This document shows, one piece after another, positions 10,838 through 19,911 of a DNA stretch of 62,307 nucleotides. The stretch's first letter is position 1. Every line of letters begins with the position of its first letter. Under the pieces are notes generated by a model. The model was not told the DNA's origin, did not search any database, and was given only the letters and a program-made list of their open reading frames with translations. The DNA is taken from positions 1 through 62,307 of the forward strand of contig CAMDPX010000008.1 of assembly GCA_945905295.1 (NCBI GenBank), written 5' to 3'. Position numbers and translations under genes: made by a program. Origin of the DNA: Planctomyces sp. SH-PL62 (GTDB taxonomy: Bacteria > Planctomycetota > Planctomycetia > Planctomycetales > Planctomycetaceae).

Positions 10838-13153
10838 CTAACCCTTGGCCCACCATTCGGCCAGCCGTACTTTGCTGTGCTCGTAGCCGATCCGGGCGGC
10901 TTCGTCCACCTTCTTGAAGTCGGCGACGAAAATGTCGTCGACCGGCGGTTGCAGGTAAATGTCCGCCAGCCGGCTCTCGATCAGTTTGTGCCGGCCATAC
11001 ACGCTCCCCAACTCGGCGGCGCGCTGCATGATTGAGATGATATTTGGCAGTTCGACTTTCGGGCCCAGACGCGTCAGCTTCTTCCACAATAGCCACCATC
11101 CCGACGGACTCTGAAGTTCGGTGACTTCCACTTTCAGGTCATGCGGCGGAACGACGTCAACCGCGATGACTTTCGATGTTCCCATCCGTTCTCGCATGAC
11201 GTCCATCGGCAGGTTGTCCAGCAGGCAGCCGTCAAACAGCAAGCAACCGTCGCGGATCATGGGCGCGGTCAAGCCGGGCAACGTGCCGCTGGCACGCACC
11301 GCCCACCACAGCGCATCGGTGTCGAACACTTCGATGTTGGCTTTCGTCAGATTGCTCGCGACGCAGAAGTACGGAACCCACAGGTCTTCGATGCGCACGT
11401 CGCCGAACCAGCCCTGCAAACGTTGATCGAAGCGACGGCCGCGGGCAAAGGAAACCATCGGCGGAGTCAGATCGAACAACACCCCTTTTAACTGTGACTT
11501 AATCGTTTTTATCGTGTCGTCAAACAGTGCCGGGTCGAACGCGTAGGCGGCCGACACCAGGCTCCCCATGCTGACGCCGCCGATCATGTCGATGGGGATA
11601 TTCAGTTCGTGCATGGCGTGAATGCAGCCCACATGGGCAAACCCACGCGCTCCGCCGCCGCTCAGGGCCAAGCCGACTTCTCGCCCCGACACATACCGCG
11701 CGATGCGTTGATAATCGCTGTCGCTGCTGCGTCGCAAATGAAAGTGCCGCGCGCCGGTCTGGCGATCCGCGCCAACGGCCTCCAACTGGAGGGCCTTCAG
11801 CCAGCGACTGGTGTTCGACGGCCGGACCGTCTCATCGGGGTGCAGGAGCATCAACGCGCGGCGGCGACGCGTCTGATGGAGCGACTCTTGGTGTTGAATC
11901 TCGCTCGCGACGGCCGTGCCCGGTGAGGCATGTTCGGGCTGGGCGACATAGATGATCTCGTCCGTACTGCGAATGCAGCGCTTCGTCCAATTCGTCACGG
12001 TCGGATCGGCCTGAAAGAGGATGACCTTGTAGCGCTGCTCTTGCTGACTGAGCCAGGACCGCAGACGCAGATCATTCGGTTCGCTGCCACCCGCCTGAGC
12101 AATCCCAGGGACGCTCATGAGTCCTTCCACCTCACGACTGGTCAGCAGCAAACAGGGCTCCATGCCAGCCCCACTGCTGGAGTGCATTTCGCAAAGCGCC
12201 GCAAACAAACGTTGCGCGAATTCATCCATCGGGGCACCGTCGCTGGCCGGGGCCACCAGGATGTTCGTGCTCAAGTTGGTCGACTTAGTCCCGCGATTGA
12301 GGTGTTGCAGACGCCGGATCAACAACTGCATGAGATGCCGCATGAGTTCCGGATAGCGAATGGCGAATTCGTCGTATTCCTCTTTCGAGAATTGCACCAG
12401 TTCCGAATCCCGCGACGCGATAATCGTGGCCGAACGTGGATCGCCCGTGCAGACTCCCATTTCCCCGACCGATTCCCCCTGCGAGACCTCCGCCACCTGA
12501 CGTGACTTTCCGAAGGCATCTTGAATGACCACCTGCAAGCGTCCGCTGACCACGATGTAGAAGCTGTCGGACAAATCGCCCTGCTTGCAAAGCACCTGGC
12601 CGCGCGGCAGACACAGCCACGTCATTTTCGATTCCAGATCGCGCAGCATCGCTTTATCGAGTTCCCCGAACAGCTTCGGTAACACGCTCACCATTTGGTC
12701 GCGAAACAACCGCGGCATGATGGTCTTCGAGAGTTCCTCGACGATCCTGTCGTCCTGCGCGAGCAGCCGGTCGAACGCCGGCTTCGGAAATTTGACGAGA
12801 CTGCTGGGCAGCGACGCTGTGATCGTCGCTGACCGCACCCCCCCCGTGAGGATCTGCATTTCACCAATCGTCGAAGGGGGAGCAATCCGCGCGAGGACCA
12901 GCCGATCATTGGTCGCATCGCCGTCCAGATTCTCTTGCATCTTTGTGACTTCGAGCCATCCTTCGGCAACAACGTACAGGGCATCGACAGCGTCCCCTTC
13001 GCGAAATAGATCCTCGCCGTCCGCCAGAGACACCCACTCCAGTTGGTCCTTGATTCCATTCAATTGTGTCCGGTCCACGTCACGAAATAGCGATGTCTCG
13101 GCGAGTAGCCGAACCAACTCATCCGGCGACCGGGCATTCAATGACGATTCCAT
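10838..13153 (-). CDS. Patatin-like phospholipase with two cyclic-nucleotide-binding domains
   Basis: About 771 residues. Two cNMP-binding-type domains come first (roughly 15-135 and 150-275), each with a GEMxxxxGxxRSATI-type phosphate-binding cassette (IGEMQILTGGVRSATI; VGEMGVCTGDPRSATI). A linker region follows (about 300-480). The patatin domain has the oxyanion loop GGGARGFAHVG near 498, nucleophile motif GGVSMGS near 526 and catalytic Asp in DGCLLDNLP near 638. The layout resembles the NTE/RssA-type lipid hydrolases in which ligand-binding domains gate a Ser-Asp esterase. ATG 13153 is preferred over TTG 13159 and lies downstream of GGGAG. Divergent from the acyl cassette at 13235. Confidence 0.9.
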   Translation of the reverse strand: MESSLNARSPDELVRLLAETSLFRDVDRTQLNGIKDQLEWVSLADGEDLFREGDAVDALYVVAEGWLEVTKMQENLDGDATNDRLVLARIAPPSTIGEMQILTGGVRSATITASLPSSLVKFPKPAFDRLLAQDDRIVEELSKTIMPRLFRDQMVSVLPKLFGELDKAMLRDLESKMTWLCLPRGQVLCKQGDLSDSFYIVVSGRLQVVIQDAFGKSRQVAEVSQGESVGEMGVCTGDPRSATIIASRDSELVQFSKEEYDEFAIRYPELMRHLMQLLIRRLQHLNRGTKSTNLSTNILVAPASDGAPMDEFAQRLFAALCEMHSSSGAGMEPCLLLTSREVEGLMSVPGIAQAGGSEPNDLRLRSWLSQQEQRYKVILFQADPTVTNWTKRCIRSTDEIIYVAQPEHASPGTAVASEIQHQESLHQTRRRRALMLLHPDETVRPSNTSRWLKALQLEAVGADRQTGARHFHLRRSSDSDYQRIARYVSGREVGLALSGGGARGFAHVGCIHAMHELNIPIDMIGGVSMGSLVSAAYAFDPALFDDTIKTIKSQLKGVLFDLTPPMVSFARGRRFDQRLQGWFGDVRIEDLWVPYFCVASNLTKANIEVFDTDALWWAVRASGTLPGLTAPMIRDGCLLFDGCLLDNLPMDVMRERMGTSKVIAVDVVPPHDLKVEVTELQSPSGWWLLWKKLTRLGPKVELPNIISIMQRAAELGSVYGRHKLIESRLADIYLQPPVDDIFVADFKKVDEAARIGYEHSKVRLAEWWAKG

Positions 13154-13234
13154 TAGCAATTAACTCCCAGCGATTTAGACCGGGGTCGGTCTCTACAATC
13201 CCCCGCCATTCCATTCGATCATGAGAACGCGACC

Positions 13235-14335
13235 ATGACAACCATCACCACCGAAGCTTGGGTCTTGCCCTCCACGGTACGGCAGCCGGGTCGCGGAACC
13301 TTGATCCGCGAGGAATTCCGTTTCGGAGAGATCACCGCGCAGGAAGTGTTGGCGACGCCGATTTATGGCTGCCTGGAAGGGAACATGCTCCACGCGATCG
13401 AACGCGATCCGATCGACATTTGCGCGTTGCGCGGCGAGGACGCGGTCGTCCTGGGGAATGCCGGCGTCGTGCGTGTCGAACGGATCGGCGGGGAGGTGGA
13501 CCTCGTCCGTGAAGGGGATCTGTGCCTCGTCTTCGGCAACGCGGTGTGGGACGAGCACGGATACCCCATCAAGATCATGGCCTACGATGCACCCGGCACG
13601 ATGGGCGTCCTGGCGCGGACCATGAAACTCAACCAGCGGCAATTGATACCGATTCCGGCCGGCAGCCCCTACACGTTGCCGCAATGGGCGGCCTTTTCGC
13701 TGCGCTATATTTCCGCTTGGGCGAACTGGCGAGTCGCGTATGCCTGCTGGCAATCGCAAATGCTCGGCGTGCCGCCGGAGGAAACAATCGTGTGCGCCTG
13801 GGGGGGCGGCGTGAGCTTCGCGCAGCTCACGTTGGCTCGCCAACTCGGTTGCCCGGCAATCATGATTTGCTCAAACACAGATCGTTTCGAACTGCTGAGA
13901 CAAGCGGGCATCGAGGCGATTAATCGGAGTCAATTTGACGCGGAGGGATTCGAACAAGGGGTGCTCGACGCGATTGCGGAACGGACGGGCGGACGAGGCG
14001 TCTCGATTTTCGTCGACAACATCGGCGGCCCCGTGCATCGAATCACTCTCAAGGCCCTCGCTCGGCAAGGGGTCGTCGCCACTTGTGGTTGGAAGGCGGG
14101 AATGCGGACCATGGTCGCCCGGGCCATCGAATGCTTGCAGCGACACATTCATGTCCACACGCATTACGCACGCTACTCCGAAGGACTCGACGCAGTACGA
14201 TTCGCCGTCGAACAGGACTGGATGCCGCCGCACGACGATCGCGTCTGGAGCTGGGAGGAAATTCCGACCCTGATCGATGAGTATGCACGCGGCAACGTCG
14301 CGAGTTACTTTCCGATCTTTGCAGTCAACGCCTGA
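13235..14335 (+). CDS. MDR-family zinc-type dehydrogenase/enoyl reductase
   Basis: 366 residues of the medium-chain dehydrogenase/reductase superfamily. The N-terminal GroES-like part has EVLATPIYGCLEGNMLHAIE. The Rossmann part starts at AWGGGVSFAQLTLARQLG (GGG in place of GxGxxG), followed by the acid ICSNTDRFELL and GVSIFVDNIGGPVHR. It is related to crotonyl-CoA reductase/alcohol dehydrogenase-like proteins; the substrate is unknown. The structural-zinc cysteines are not evident. It is the first gene of a four-gene run and the KAS III-like gene follows after 22 bp, so a role on an ACP- or CoA-bound acyl chain is inferred. No clear Shine-Dalgarno sequence. Confidence 0.75.
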   Translation: MTTITTEAWVLPSTVRQPGRGTLIREEFRFGEITAQEVLATPIYGCLEGNMLHAIERDPIDICALRGEDAVVLGNAGVVRVERIGGEVDLVREGDLCLVFGNAVWDEHGYPIKIMAYDAPGTMGVLARTMKLNQRQLIPIPAGSPYTLPQWAAFSLRYISAWANWRVAYACWQSQMLGVPPEETIVCAWGGGVSFAQLTLARQLGCPAIMICSNTDRFELLRQAGIEAINRSQFDAEGFEQGVLDAIAERTGGRGVSIFVDNIGGPVHRITLKALARQGVVATCGWKAGMRTMVARAIECLQRHIHVHTHYARYSEGLDAVRFAVEQDWMPPHDDRVWSWEEIPTLIDEYARGNVASYFPIFAVNA

Positions 14336-14357
14336 CGTTACGGTCCAACGAACTACA

Positions 14358-15308
14358 ATGAGCAACAGCACGTCCCCCCCACGCATGCAGTCAATCGGCA
14401 TCTACATGCCGACGCGTCGCGAATCGAATTGGGAGAAGGCAGAACAATTGGGATTCGCTCGCGACTTTCTCGAACACAAACTCGGCGTCGTCCAGCGGTC
14501 GATCAAGGAACCGGACGAATCGAACTCGGACCTTTGCGTCCTCGCGTTCGACGATCTGCGGCAGAGAACAAACCTGCCCCTTGATCAGATTCAGCTCTTG
14601 GTCGTGGTGACTCAGCACCCGGAGTTCAAAGTCCCGCACGCCGCCGCGGTCGTTCATAACCGGCTGGGATTGGCGAAGCACTGCATGACGTTCGATGTCT
14701 CACACGGCTGCGCCGGCTTTACGCACGGAGTGACGATCGTCACCGGTGTGATGGAGACCGCTCGGCTGGATCATGCCGTGTTGATTACGTGCGATCCGTA
14801 CTCGGACAAGGTCGATCCGCAAAACAAAGACACCGCCCTGCTCTTCGGCGACGCGGCGACCGCGACGTACTTCACACGCACCGGCCCGGGCTACGAACTG
14901 GTCGACTCAAACTTCGGCACGCTGCCGGACAGTTATCGTTGCCTGTTGTTTCGCGACTGCCTGGAGATGGACGGCGGCGCGGTCTTCAAACACGCGGTTC
15001 AAGAAGTTCCGCCGAGCCTCGGCGAATTGCTGCAAAGAAACGGCCTCGCGGCGGGGGACGTCGATCTGTTTTTGCTGCACCAAGGCTCGAAGTATCTGGT
15101 CGAATACGTCGCCCGTAAAATGCGTGTCCCCGCCGAGAAGGCTCCGTTTGAAGCGGCCGACTATGGCAACACCGTTTCGTCGTCGATCCCGCTGATGCTA
15201 CAAAAGCACGTCGATGCGGGAGTCCTGGATCGCATCGCGCTCAGTGGATTCGGCGTCGGATTCACCTGGGGAAATAACCTTCTGCAACGAACAAGGCCCG
15301 GCACATGA
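14358..15308 (+). CDS. 3-oxoacyl-ACP synthase III-like (KAS III/FabH-type thiolase fold)
   Basis: 316 residues with the full Cys-His-Asn triad of KAS III enzymes: Cys118 in DVSHGCAGF, His241 in FLLHQGSKY and Asn271 in DYGNTVSSSIP. The C-terminal GFGVGFTWGNN is the expected glycine-rich loop. KAS III enzymes condense an acyl-CoA with an ACP-bound malonyl unit or catalyse related acyl transfers. The start is ATG 14358; an in-frame upstream start at 14277 lies inside the preceding gene. Its last codons overlap the ACP gene by 4 bp, indicating translational coupling. Because it sits with its own ACP, a dedicated product rather than housekeeping fatty-acid synthesis is inferred. Confidence 0.9.
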   Translation: MSNSTSPPRMQSIGIYMPTRRESNWEKAEQLGFARDFLEHKLGVVQRSIKEPDESNSDLCVLAFDDLRQRTNLPLDQIQLLVVVTQHPEFKVPHAAAVVHNRLGLAKHCMTFDVSHGCAGFTHGVTIVTGVMETARLDHAVLITCDPYSDKVDPQNKDTALLFGDAATATYFTRTGPGYELVDSNFGTLPDSYRCLLFRDCLEMDGGAVFKHAVQEVPPSLGELLQRNGLAAGDVDLFLLHQGSKYLVEYVARKMRVPAEKAPFEAADYGNTVSSSIPLMLQKHVDAGVLDRIALSGFGVGFTWGNNLLQRTRPGT

Positions 15309-15538
15309 CCACGACCAACGACATCATTCAGCTCATGAAGGCCACCGGCATCGCGCGCGGCAAAGCCGATACGCTCGCGGCCGATCAATCACTCGATCAG
15401 CAAGGACTCGACTCGTACGACCGCATGTCGCTGCTCACGGAATTGGAAGAGAAATACAACGTCGAATTACCGAACGACGTGGCACGCCAGTTGAAGACGC
15501 TCAACGACATCGTGGCCCACCTCAACGAACCTCGCTGA
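15305..15538 (+). CDS. Acyl carrier protein
   Basis: 77 residues, typical for a stand-alone ACP. The phosphopantetheine site is Ser37 in QQGLDSYDRMSL; the common motif is DSL, so DSY is a modest variation. Helix 2 and acidic surface residues (LLTELEEKYNVELP) follow. It overlaps the upstream KAS III-like gene by 4 bp (ATGA) and should carry that enzyme's acyl intermediates. Confidence 0.9.
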   Translation: MTTTNDIIQLMKATGIARGKADTLAADQSLDQQGLDSYDRMSLLTELEEKYNVELPNDVARQLKTLNDIVAHLNEPR

Positions 15539-15568
15539 TTCTCACCACCGCCAGTTAAGGAATCGCAC

Positions 15569-16003
15569 ATGCCCACCAATCCATTTGTCGGCGCCTGGAA
15601 ACTTCTGAGCTCGGAAATGCGGACGTCCACAGGCGAGGTGCTGTACCCGCTGGGACCGGATTGCGCCGGGAGCATCTTGTTCGATTCGACTGGTGTTCTG
15701 TCCGCGCAACTGATGCGTCCCGACCGCCCAAAGTTTTCCAGCGGCGACATCGTTCGAGGCACCGACGACGAGATCAAGGCAGCGTATCAGGGCTATGTCT
15801 CGTTCTGGGCGAAGTACAAGTTCGACGAAGCGAAGCGAGAACTGACCTACGTCATCGACGGCAGCCTGTTTCCCAACTGGGTCGGTCACACCAACCTGCG
15901 CTTCTACGAATTTGAAGGAAACCGGCTCACCTTCCGCACGCCACCATTTCTGATGGCCGGCACAGAGCTCGTCGGCGTGCTGATTTGGGAACGGGTCGGC
16001 TAG
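15569..16003 (+). CDS. Lipocalin-like domain protein
   Basis: 144 residues without signal peptide. NPFVGAWKLLSSEMRTSTGEVLYPLG is the typical opening of the lipocalin-like (Lipocalin_5) family, followed by GSILFDSTGVLSAQLMRPDRP and beta strands to LVGVLIWERV. The family forms a small beta barrel, often encoded beside polyketide or fatty-acid enzymes, and some members act as cyclases or ligand binders. Placed 30 bp after the ACP on the same strand, it is probably the last gene of the cassette. Confidence 0.75.
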   Translation: MPTNPFVGAWKLLSSEMRTSTGEVLYPLGPDCAGSILFDSTGVLSAQLMRPDRPKFSSGDIVRGTDDEIKAAYQGYVSFWAKYKFDEAKRELTYVIDGSLFPNWVGHTNLRFYEFEGNRLTFRTPPFLMAGTELVGVLIWERVG

Positions 16004-16133
16004 TGCCACAGATCTGAATTAACCTTCCACCAGAACCATCGCTGGCTGCCTGCCGATCAAAACGTGAAGTTGAGATCGATGATCCCCACGGATGGCATGG
16101 CGAGACCACGGATAAAACAGTGCTTCTCGTTTT

Positions 16134-17084
16134 TCATCTGTTGGTGATCTTCAAGGGATGAGCGGCCATGAACTCGTTCAATTCCGCCGCATTGAAGACG
16201 CCGGTGGTCGCGCCCGTCGAGCGAACGCAACTCGCCCCCATGGCGCTGCCGAGCCGCACGCTGTCGAGCGTACTCGCGCCGCGCAGTAAACCCAGAATGT
16301 AACCCGACACGAACGCATCGCCGCTGCCGGTCCCATCGACAAATGGGACACGATGAGCCTCCGCCTGAAAGCGGCCTTCGTCTGAGAGGATCACGCAGCC
16401 GTCTCCGCCGCGCGTGATGATCGCCGTGCGGACTCCGGCCGAGCGGAATGCTTCGGCCTGTCGCCAGGGATCGGTCTCGCCGGTGAGCAGCACACTCTCG
16501 TCTGCATTGGGCATGAACACATCCGTCAGCGCGAGCACCGGCCGCAGCCGTGGCCAATAGTCGCCGGGACCGGGGACGACGACATCCAACAGCGTGGGGA
16601 TGCCCGCGTCGCGTGCCGCTTGAAACAGCGGCAGGATGCTGGACACCGGCGGATTTTCCGCCAGCAGATAACCGCCAAGGAACAGCACGCGACAATCGCG
16701 GACCATCTCTGGAGTGACTTGGCTCGCGTCGAAATCGGCGTTGGCTCCGAGCACATGAATGAATCGCCGGTCCTCCCCCTGCACGTTGACGATCAGCGAC
16801 TGAGAGGTCTGACTGGTCGCCGATTCGCACAGCAGGCAGCAATCGACGCCGGCTGCTTCCAACGATTCGCGCACATGCCGGCCGAAGACATCTTTGCCGA
16901 CCAACCCCACGACTCCGACGTTCACGCCGAGTTTCGACAAATCGGTCGAGACGTTCGCCGCGTTGCCGCCGATCGCCAGCTCAAACCGTGGCGATAAGAC
17001 CAACTCCCCCGCTCGCGGCAGGTGCGAGATCGGCAAGCAAAGATGGTCGGAGACAATGATGCCGAAGCACAGGACGTCGAGCAT
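16134..17084 (-). CDS. PfkB family carbohydrate kinase
   Basis: 316 residues of the ribokinase/PfkB fold. Signature 1 appears in AIGGNAANVSTDLSKLG near 36-52, signature 2 in VPFVDGTGSGDAFVSGYI near 245-262, where the Asp of DGTGSGDAF is the catalytic base. The lid strand and GxxG loop are present. It should phosphorylate a sugar or nucleoside with ATP; the substrate cannot be told. It ends beside the cassette in convergent orientation and is preceded on the same strand by the thioredoxin-like lipoprotein gene. Confidence 0.88.
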   Translation of the reverse strand: MLDVLCFGIIVSDHLCLPISHLPRAGELVLSPRFELAIGGNAANVSTDLSKLGVNVGVVGLVGKDVFGRHVRESLEAAGVDCCLLCESATSQTSQSLIVNVQGEDRRFIHVLGANADFDASQVTPEMVRDCRVLFLGGYLLAENPPVSSILPLFQAARDAGIPTLLDVVVPGPGDYWPRLRPVLALTDVFMPNADESVLLTGETDPWRQAEAFRSAGVRTAIITRGGDGCVILSDEGRFQAEAHRVPFVDGTGSGDAFVSGYILGLLRGASTLDSVRLGSAMGASCVRSTGATTGVFNAAELNEFMAAHPLKITNR

Positions 17085-17162
17085 GGAGACTGCTTGATTG
17101 CCAAGTGAGAAGTGTGATAACGGCTTTCGGCTCTTGGCATACGGCCGAAAGCTGTCGGCGGT

Positions 17163-17789
17163 TTACTTTGCGAGCAGACCTTCGACGAACGGCACGATGT
17201 CCTTGGCGTAGGTGAAGTCTTCGCCGGTCTTCGCGTTGTCGTTGTCGAAGCGCTTCGCGATTTTGCCGTCCGTGCCAAAGACATACACCGCCGGAATCGA
17301 AGCCAATTCGATCTTCTCGAACAGCACGTCCGATTCGACATTGAGCAGCACATTGGCGAAAGCCGCATCTTGCTTCGTCAGGAATTCGAGGACGCGAGCG
17401 TGATAGGTTTCCGGCGGCTTGCTCTTGATGCCGGCGTAGTCGCAGCTTGCTGACATGCAGACGAACTTGCCGCCTTGCTGCTTGTGCAATTTGACCAGAT
17501 GCGGGAACTCGACCATGCACGGTTCGCAGGAGGTGGACCACAGATCGAGGACCACGACCTTGCCTTTGTGCTGGGCGACGAGCGCCAGCGTTTCATCCCA
17601 GTTCTTGATGTCGAGCGTCACCGCCGGCGCTATTTCAATTGCGGTTGTCGCCGCCGCAATCTCCGCAGGTGTCGGTCCTGCTGGGACTGTGCCCGCAGAC
17701 GGAGGACTCGGCGGTAGAGGCGAACTGACTCCACAGCCCAGCGAGGTCAACAATCCGGCCAGCAGAACTGTAAAACAGAATCGAGTCAT
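17163..17789 (-). CDS. Thioredoxin-like (TlpA/ResA-type) lipoprotein
   Basis: 208 residues. The N-terminus carries a lipoprotein signal with lipobox LTSLGC, so Cys19 should be lipidated, followed by a Pro/Ala-rich linker. The thioredoxin fold begins with KVVVLDLWSTSCEPCMVEFPHL; the redox pair is CEPC near residues 88-91, and the cis-Pro lies in LASIPAVYVFG. It probably acts outside the cytoplasmic membrane as a reductant or assembly factor for cytochromes; a MauG-like cytochrome gene sits just upstream on the same strand. Confidence 0.85.
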   Translation of the reverse strand: MTRFCFTVLLAGLLTSLGCGVSSPLPPSPPSAGTVPAGPTPAEIAAATTAIEIAPAVTLDIKNWDETLALVAQHKGKVVVLDLWSTSCEPCMVEFPHLVKLHKQQGGKFVCMSASCDYAGIKSKPPETYHARVLEFLTKQDAAFANVLLNVESDVLFEKIELASIPAVYVFGTDGKIAKRFDNDNAKTGEDFTYAKDIVPFVEGLLAK

Positions 17790-17797
17790 GGTGGTCC

Positions 17798-17873
17798 TTC
17801 GGAAAACGATCGGTGAACAGTCAGAACACGGGCGATTCGGAAAACGATCGGTGAACAGTCAGAACACGGGCGA
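17798..17873. repeat. Perfect 38-bp tandem duplication
   Basis: Two adjacent identical 38-bp units (17798-17835 and 17836-17873), each starting TTCGGAAAACGATCGG and ending ACACGGGCGA, lie just upstream of the thioredoxin-like gene's ATG (17789), where its promoter would be expected. Confidence 0.9.
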
Positions 17874-17934
17874 TGCGGATCGGACACCTTTCCGTGTGAA
17901 TCCGTGGCTTCGGTGTTTCGTTGTGGAGGCGGCC

Positions 17935-19803
17935 TCAGCGGTCAACCTTTTTGAGGCCGGCGGCGATCGCGGCCGGTTGAGGGTCTTCGTAGGGCAGAGC
18001 ATTCAGAAACTCAACGAGATCGTCGATCTGGTTCCGGGTGAGATGACTTGTCTTCGCGTGCTTGTCGCCAGCGTTGTTGGTCGTCAGCAAGTCACGCAGC
18101 GTTTTGGCGGAGCCGTCGTGCAGGTACGGCGCGGAGCGATAAACGCCGAGCAGCGTCGGTGTGTCGTATTTTCGTGGCATCTTTTCGGACGGGTCCGAGC
18201 GACCGGTGCCGATGTCATGCAGAGTCGGTTTTGTCGCCGGATTCGAGTCCGTGTAGTACGGGCCTGAGTGGCACGTCGCGCAAGCAGTCTCCTTCGAGAG
18301 AAAGATTTCTCGGCCGCGCTTCGCAGCGTCGCTGAGACCGTTCTTGGCGTGCGGGCTGAGCGGCACGGAGTGCGAGTTCGTGTATGCGGCGAGCGCGTCG
18401 AGATCGCGTGAGCGACCCTTGTTCGGCGGGCCGAGCGATTCGGCGACCGGGCCGGCGATCAGTCCCCTGCCCTGCATCAGCAAGCCGCGAATCGTGTGCT
18501 CGAAGTCTTGCGTCTCGTCGCGGTCGGCGGACCAGTGTTGCGGGTGCGTCCATGCCAGGCCGACGAGCGGCGGCGTGTTGCGGAGCCCTTCCGGGTTCTG
18601 CCACGTGCGACCGTCGGGGTCGCTGTCGGGATGACAGCTTGAGCACGCAATCCAGCGCCGCGAGGCCATTGGCATCAGCGCGGAGTAGAACAATCGCTTG
18701 CCGCGCAGGATTTCGTCGCTCAGTGGATTCTCGGTGACGCGCACGAGGCCGACGCGGCTGAGCGTCTTTGCGTCGTAGGCCACGACCTCAAAATCGAGTG
18801 CGTTGTAGAGCCAGAACCATTTGCCATCGTGCGAGTACTTCACCGCTCGCGGGTTGTGGCCGATGTTCATGTGCTGGATCGGAGTCAGCTCGCGGTAGTT
18901 GTCATCGAGCACATTCATCACAAACAAATCGTCCGTCGCGCCGAAGACCACGACCGACTGATCGCCATCGGGATGAATCGCAATCTCCCACGGGCTGGCC
19001 GTCACGAGGTTGCCGATAAACGAGTCCATCGGGATGCGTTTGCGTTTGAGATTCTCCGCGGTCTGATTGGTGGCGGTGGGCCAGTCGACCACGCTGACAT
19101 ACGGAAAGATCGAGCCTTCGCCATGTGCCGCCGAGGTCTTCGAGCGTTGATGCGGCACATACACCTTTGGCCGAGTCGGATGCACGACGACCTGCCGCGC
19201 GAGATTGTCGGTCGCGGAAGCCGGCACAGCAGCGAACTCCTTGCCGGAAGAGAGTTCAAGGAACCGCACAGTCGCGGTGTAGTACTCGGTCACGACCGCG
19301 GTTCGCTCATCCGCCGACAGTGCGAGTCCGCGCGGAAACGATCCAGCGTTGAGCGTTCGCACAATCTTTCGCAAGCTCGCGTCGATCTCCACAAGCTGGC
19401 CGGGATACTCCAGCGTCACCCACACGCGCGAACCGTCGCGTGTCGAGACGACACCATAGGGTTCGTCGAACACGTCACAGCGACCAAGCACGTCCCCTTT
19501 GTCGGCATCGACGAAAACCACTTGATCGTCGGCATAGATCGCGACGGCGAGCTGGTGGGTCTGCCCCAGAAACGTCACCCCTTCCGGTTTGTGTCCCACG
19601 GGGATTTCGCGCAGCTTCGCGAACGTCTGCGGATCCACGATCGTGACCGTGCCGCTGTCTCGGTTCGAGCACGCGAGCAACTTTCCGTCGGAGGAAATGT
19701 CGAGCAGGCTGTTGGAAGAACCCGCCCAGACCGGCAAGCTGCCCGTCAGCGTCAACAGGACAACTGCAGTGATCTCGAAAACTCGGCGGGGATTCCGAAA
19801 CAT
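17935..19803 (-). CDS. Beta-propeller protein with a C-terminal di-heme MauG/cytochrome c peroxidase-like domain
   Basis: 622 residues. A signal peptide (about 1-27, ending VWAGS) leads to YVTN-type propeller repeats (SNRDSGTVTIVDPQTF; PRGLALSADERTAVV; PRAVKYSHDGKWFWLY) up to about residue 360. Two c-type heme sites follow: CSSCH near 388 and CATCH near 509, with MauG-like context (NTPPLVGLAWTHPQ; KYDTPTLLGVYRSAPYLHDG). Exported di-heme enzymes of this group act as peroxidases or oxidise other proteins. Fusion of a propeller to this module is common in planctomycetes. A GCGAGCGGGGCGGC palindrome lies just upstream. Confidence 0.88.
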   Translation of the reverse strand: MFRNPRRVFEITAVVLLTLTGSLPVWAGSSNSLLDISSDGKLLACSNRDSGTVTIVDPQTFAKLREIPVGHKPEGVTFLGQTHQLAVAIYADDQVVFVDADKGDVLGRCDVFDEPYGVVSTRDGSRVWVTLEYPGQLVEIDASLRKIVRTLNAGSFPRGLALSADERTAVVTEYYTATVRFLELSSGKEFAAVPASATDNLARQVVVHPTRPKVYVPHQRSKTSAAHGEGSIFPYVSVVDWPTATNQTAENLKRKRIPMDSFIGNLVTASPWEIAIHPDGDQSVVVFGATDDLFVMNVLDDNYRELTPIQHMNIGHNPRAVKYSHDGKWFWLYNALDFEVVAYDAKTLSRVGLVRVTENPLSDEILRGKRLFYSALMPMASRRWIACSSCHPDSDPDGRTWQNPEGLRNTPPLVGLAWTHPQHWSADRDETQDFEHTIRGLLMQGRGLIAGPVAESLGPPNKGRSRDLDALAAYTNSHSVPLSPHAKNGLSDAAKRGREIFLSKETACATCHSGPYYTDSNPATKPTLHDIGTGRSDPSEKMPRKYDTPTLLGVYRSAPYLHDGSAKTLRDLLTTNNAGDKHAKTSHLTRNQIDDLVEFLNALPYEDPQPAAIAAGLKKVDR

Positions 19804-19826
19804 GTCGACTCTCCATGAATAAGACA

Positions 19827-19899
19827 GGCGAGCGGGGCGGCGTCAGCCCCCCGGTTGTTCGGTGAATGCACCGGGGGACTGACGCCACCCCGCTCGCCA
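19827..19899. repeat. GCGAGCGGGGCGGC palindromic repeat, second copy
   Basis: Same arms and inner CCGGTG pair as 7467-7538. It lies between the start of the propeller/peroxidase gene and the stop of the cNMP-kinase gene, both on the minus strand. Confidence 0.85.
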
Positions 19900-19911
19900 G
19901 CATGTCTGATG

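Noticed and set aside
13235-16003. A full polyketide synthase cluster
   Set aside because: Only a KAS III-like enzyme, an ACP, a reductase and a lipocalin-like protein are present; there are no modular PKS, AT or tailoring genes, so a larger claim is unsupported.
16004-16133. Possible small coding remnant in the gap before the PfkB gene
   Set aside because: A short open stretch exists (SVGIIDLNF) but has no start, length or recognisable family; composition is not decisive.
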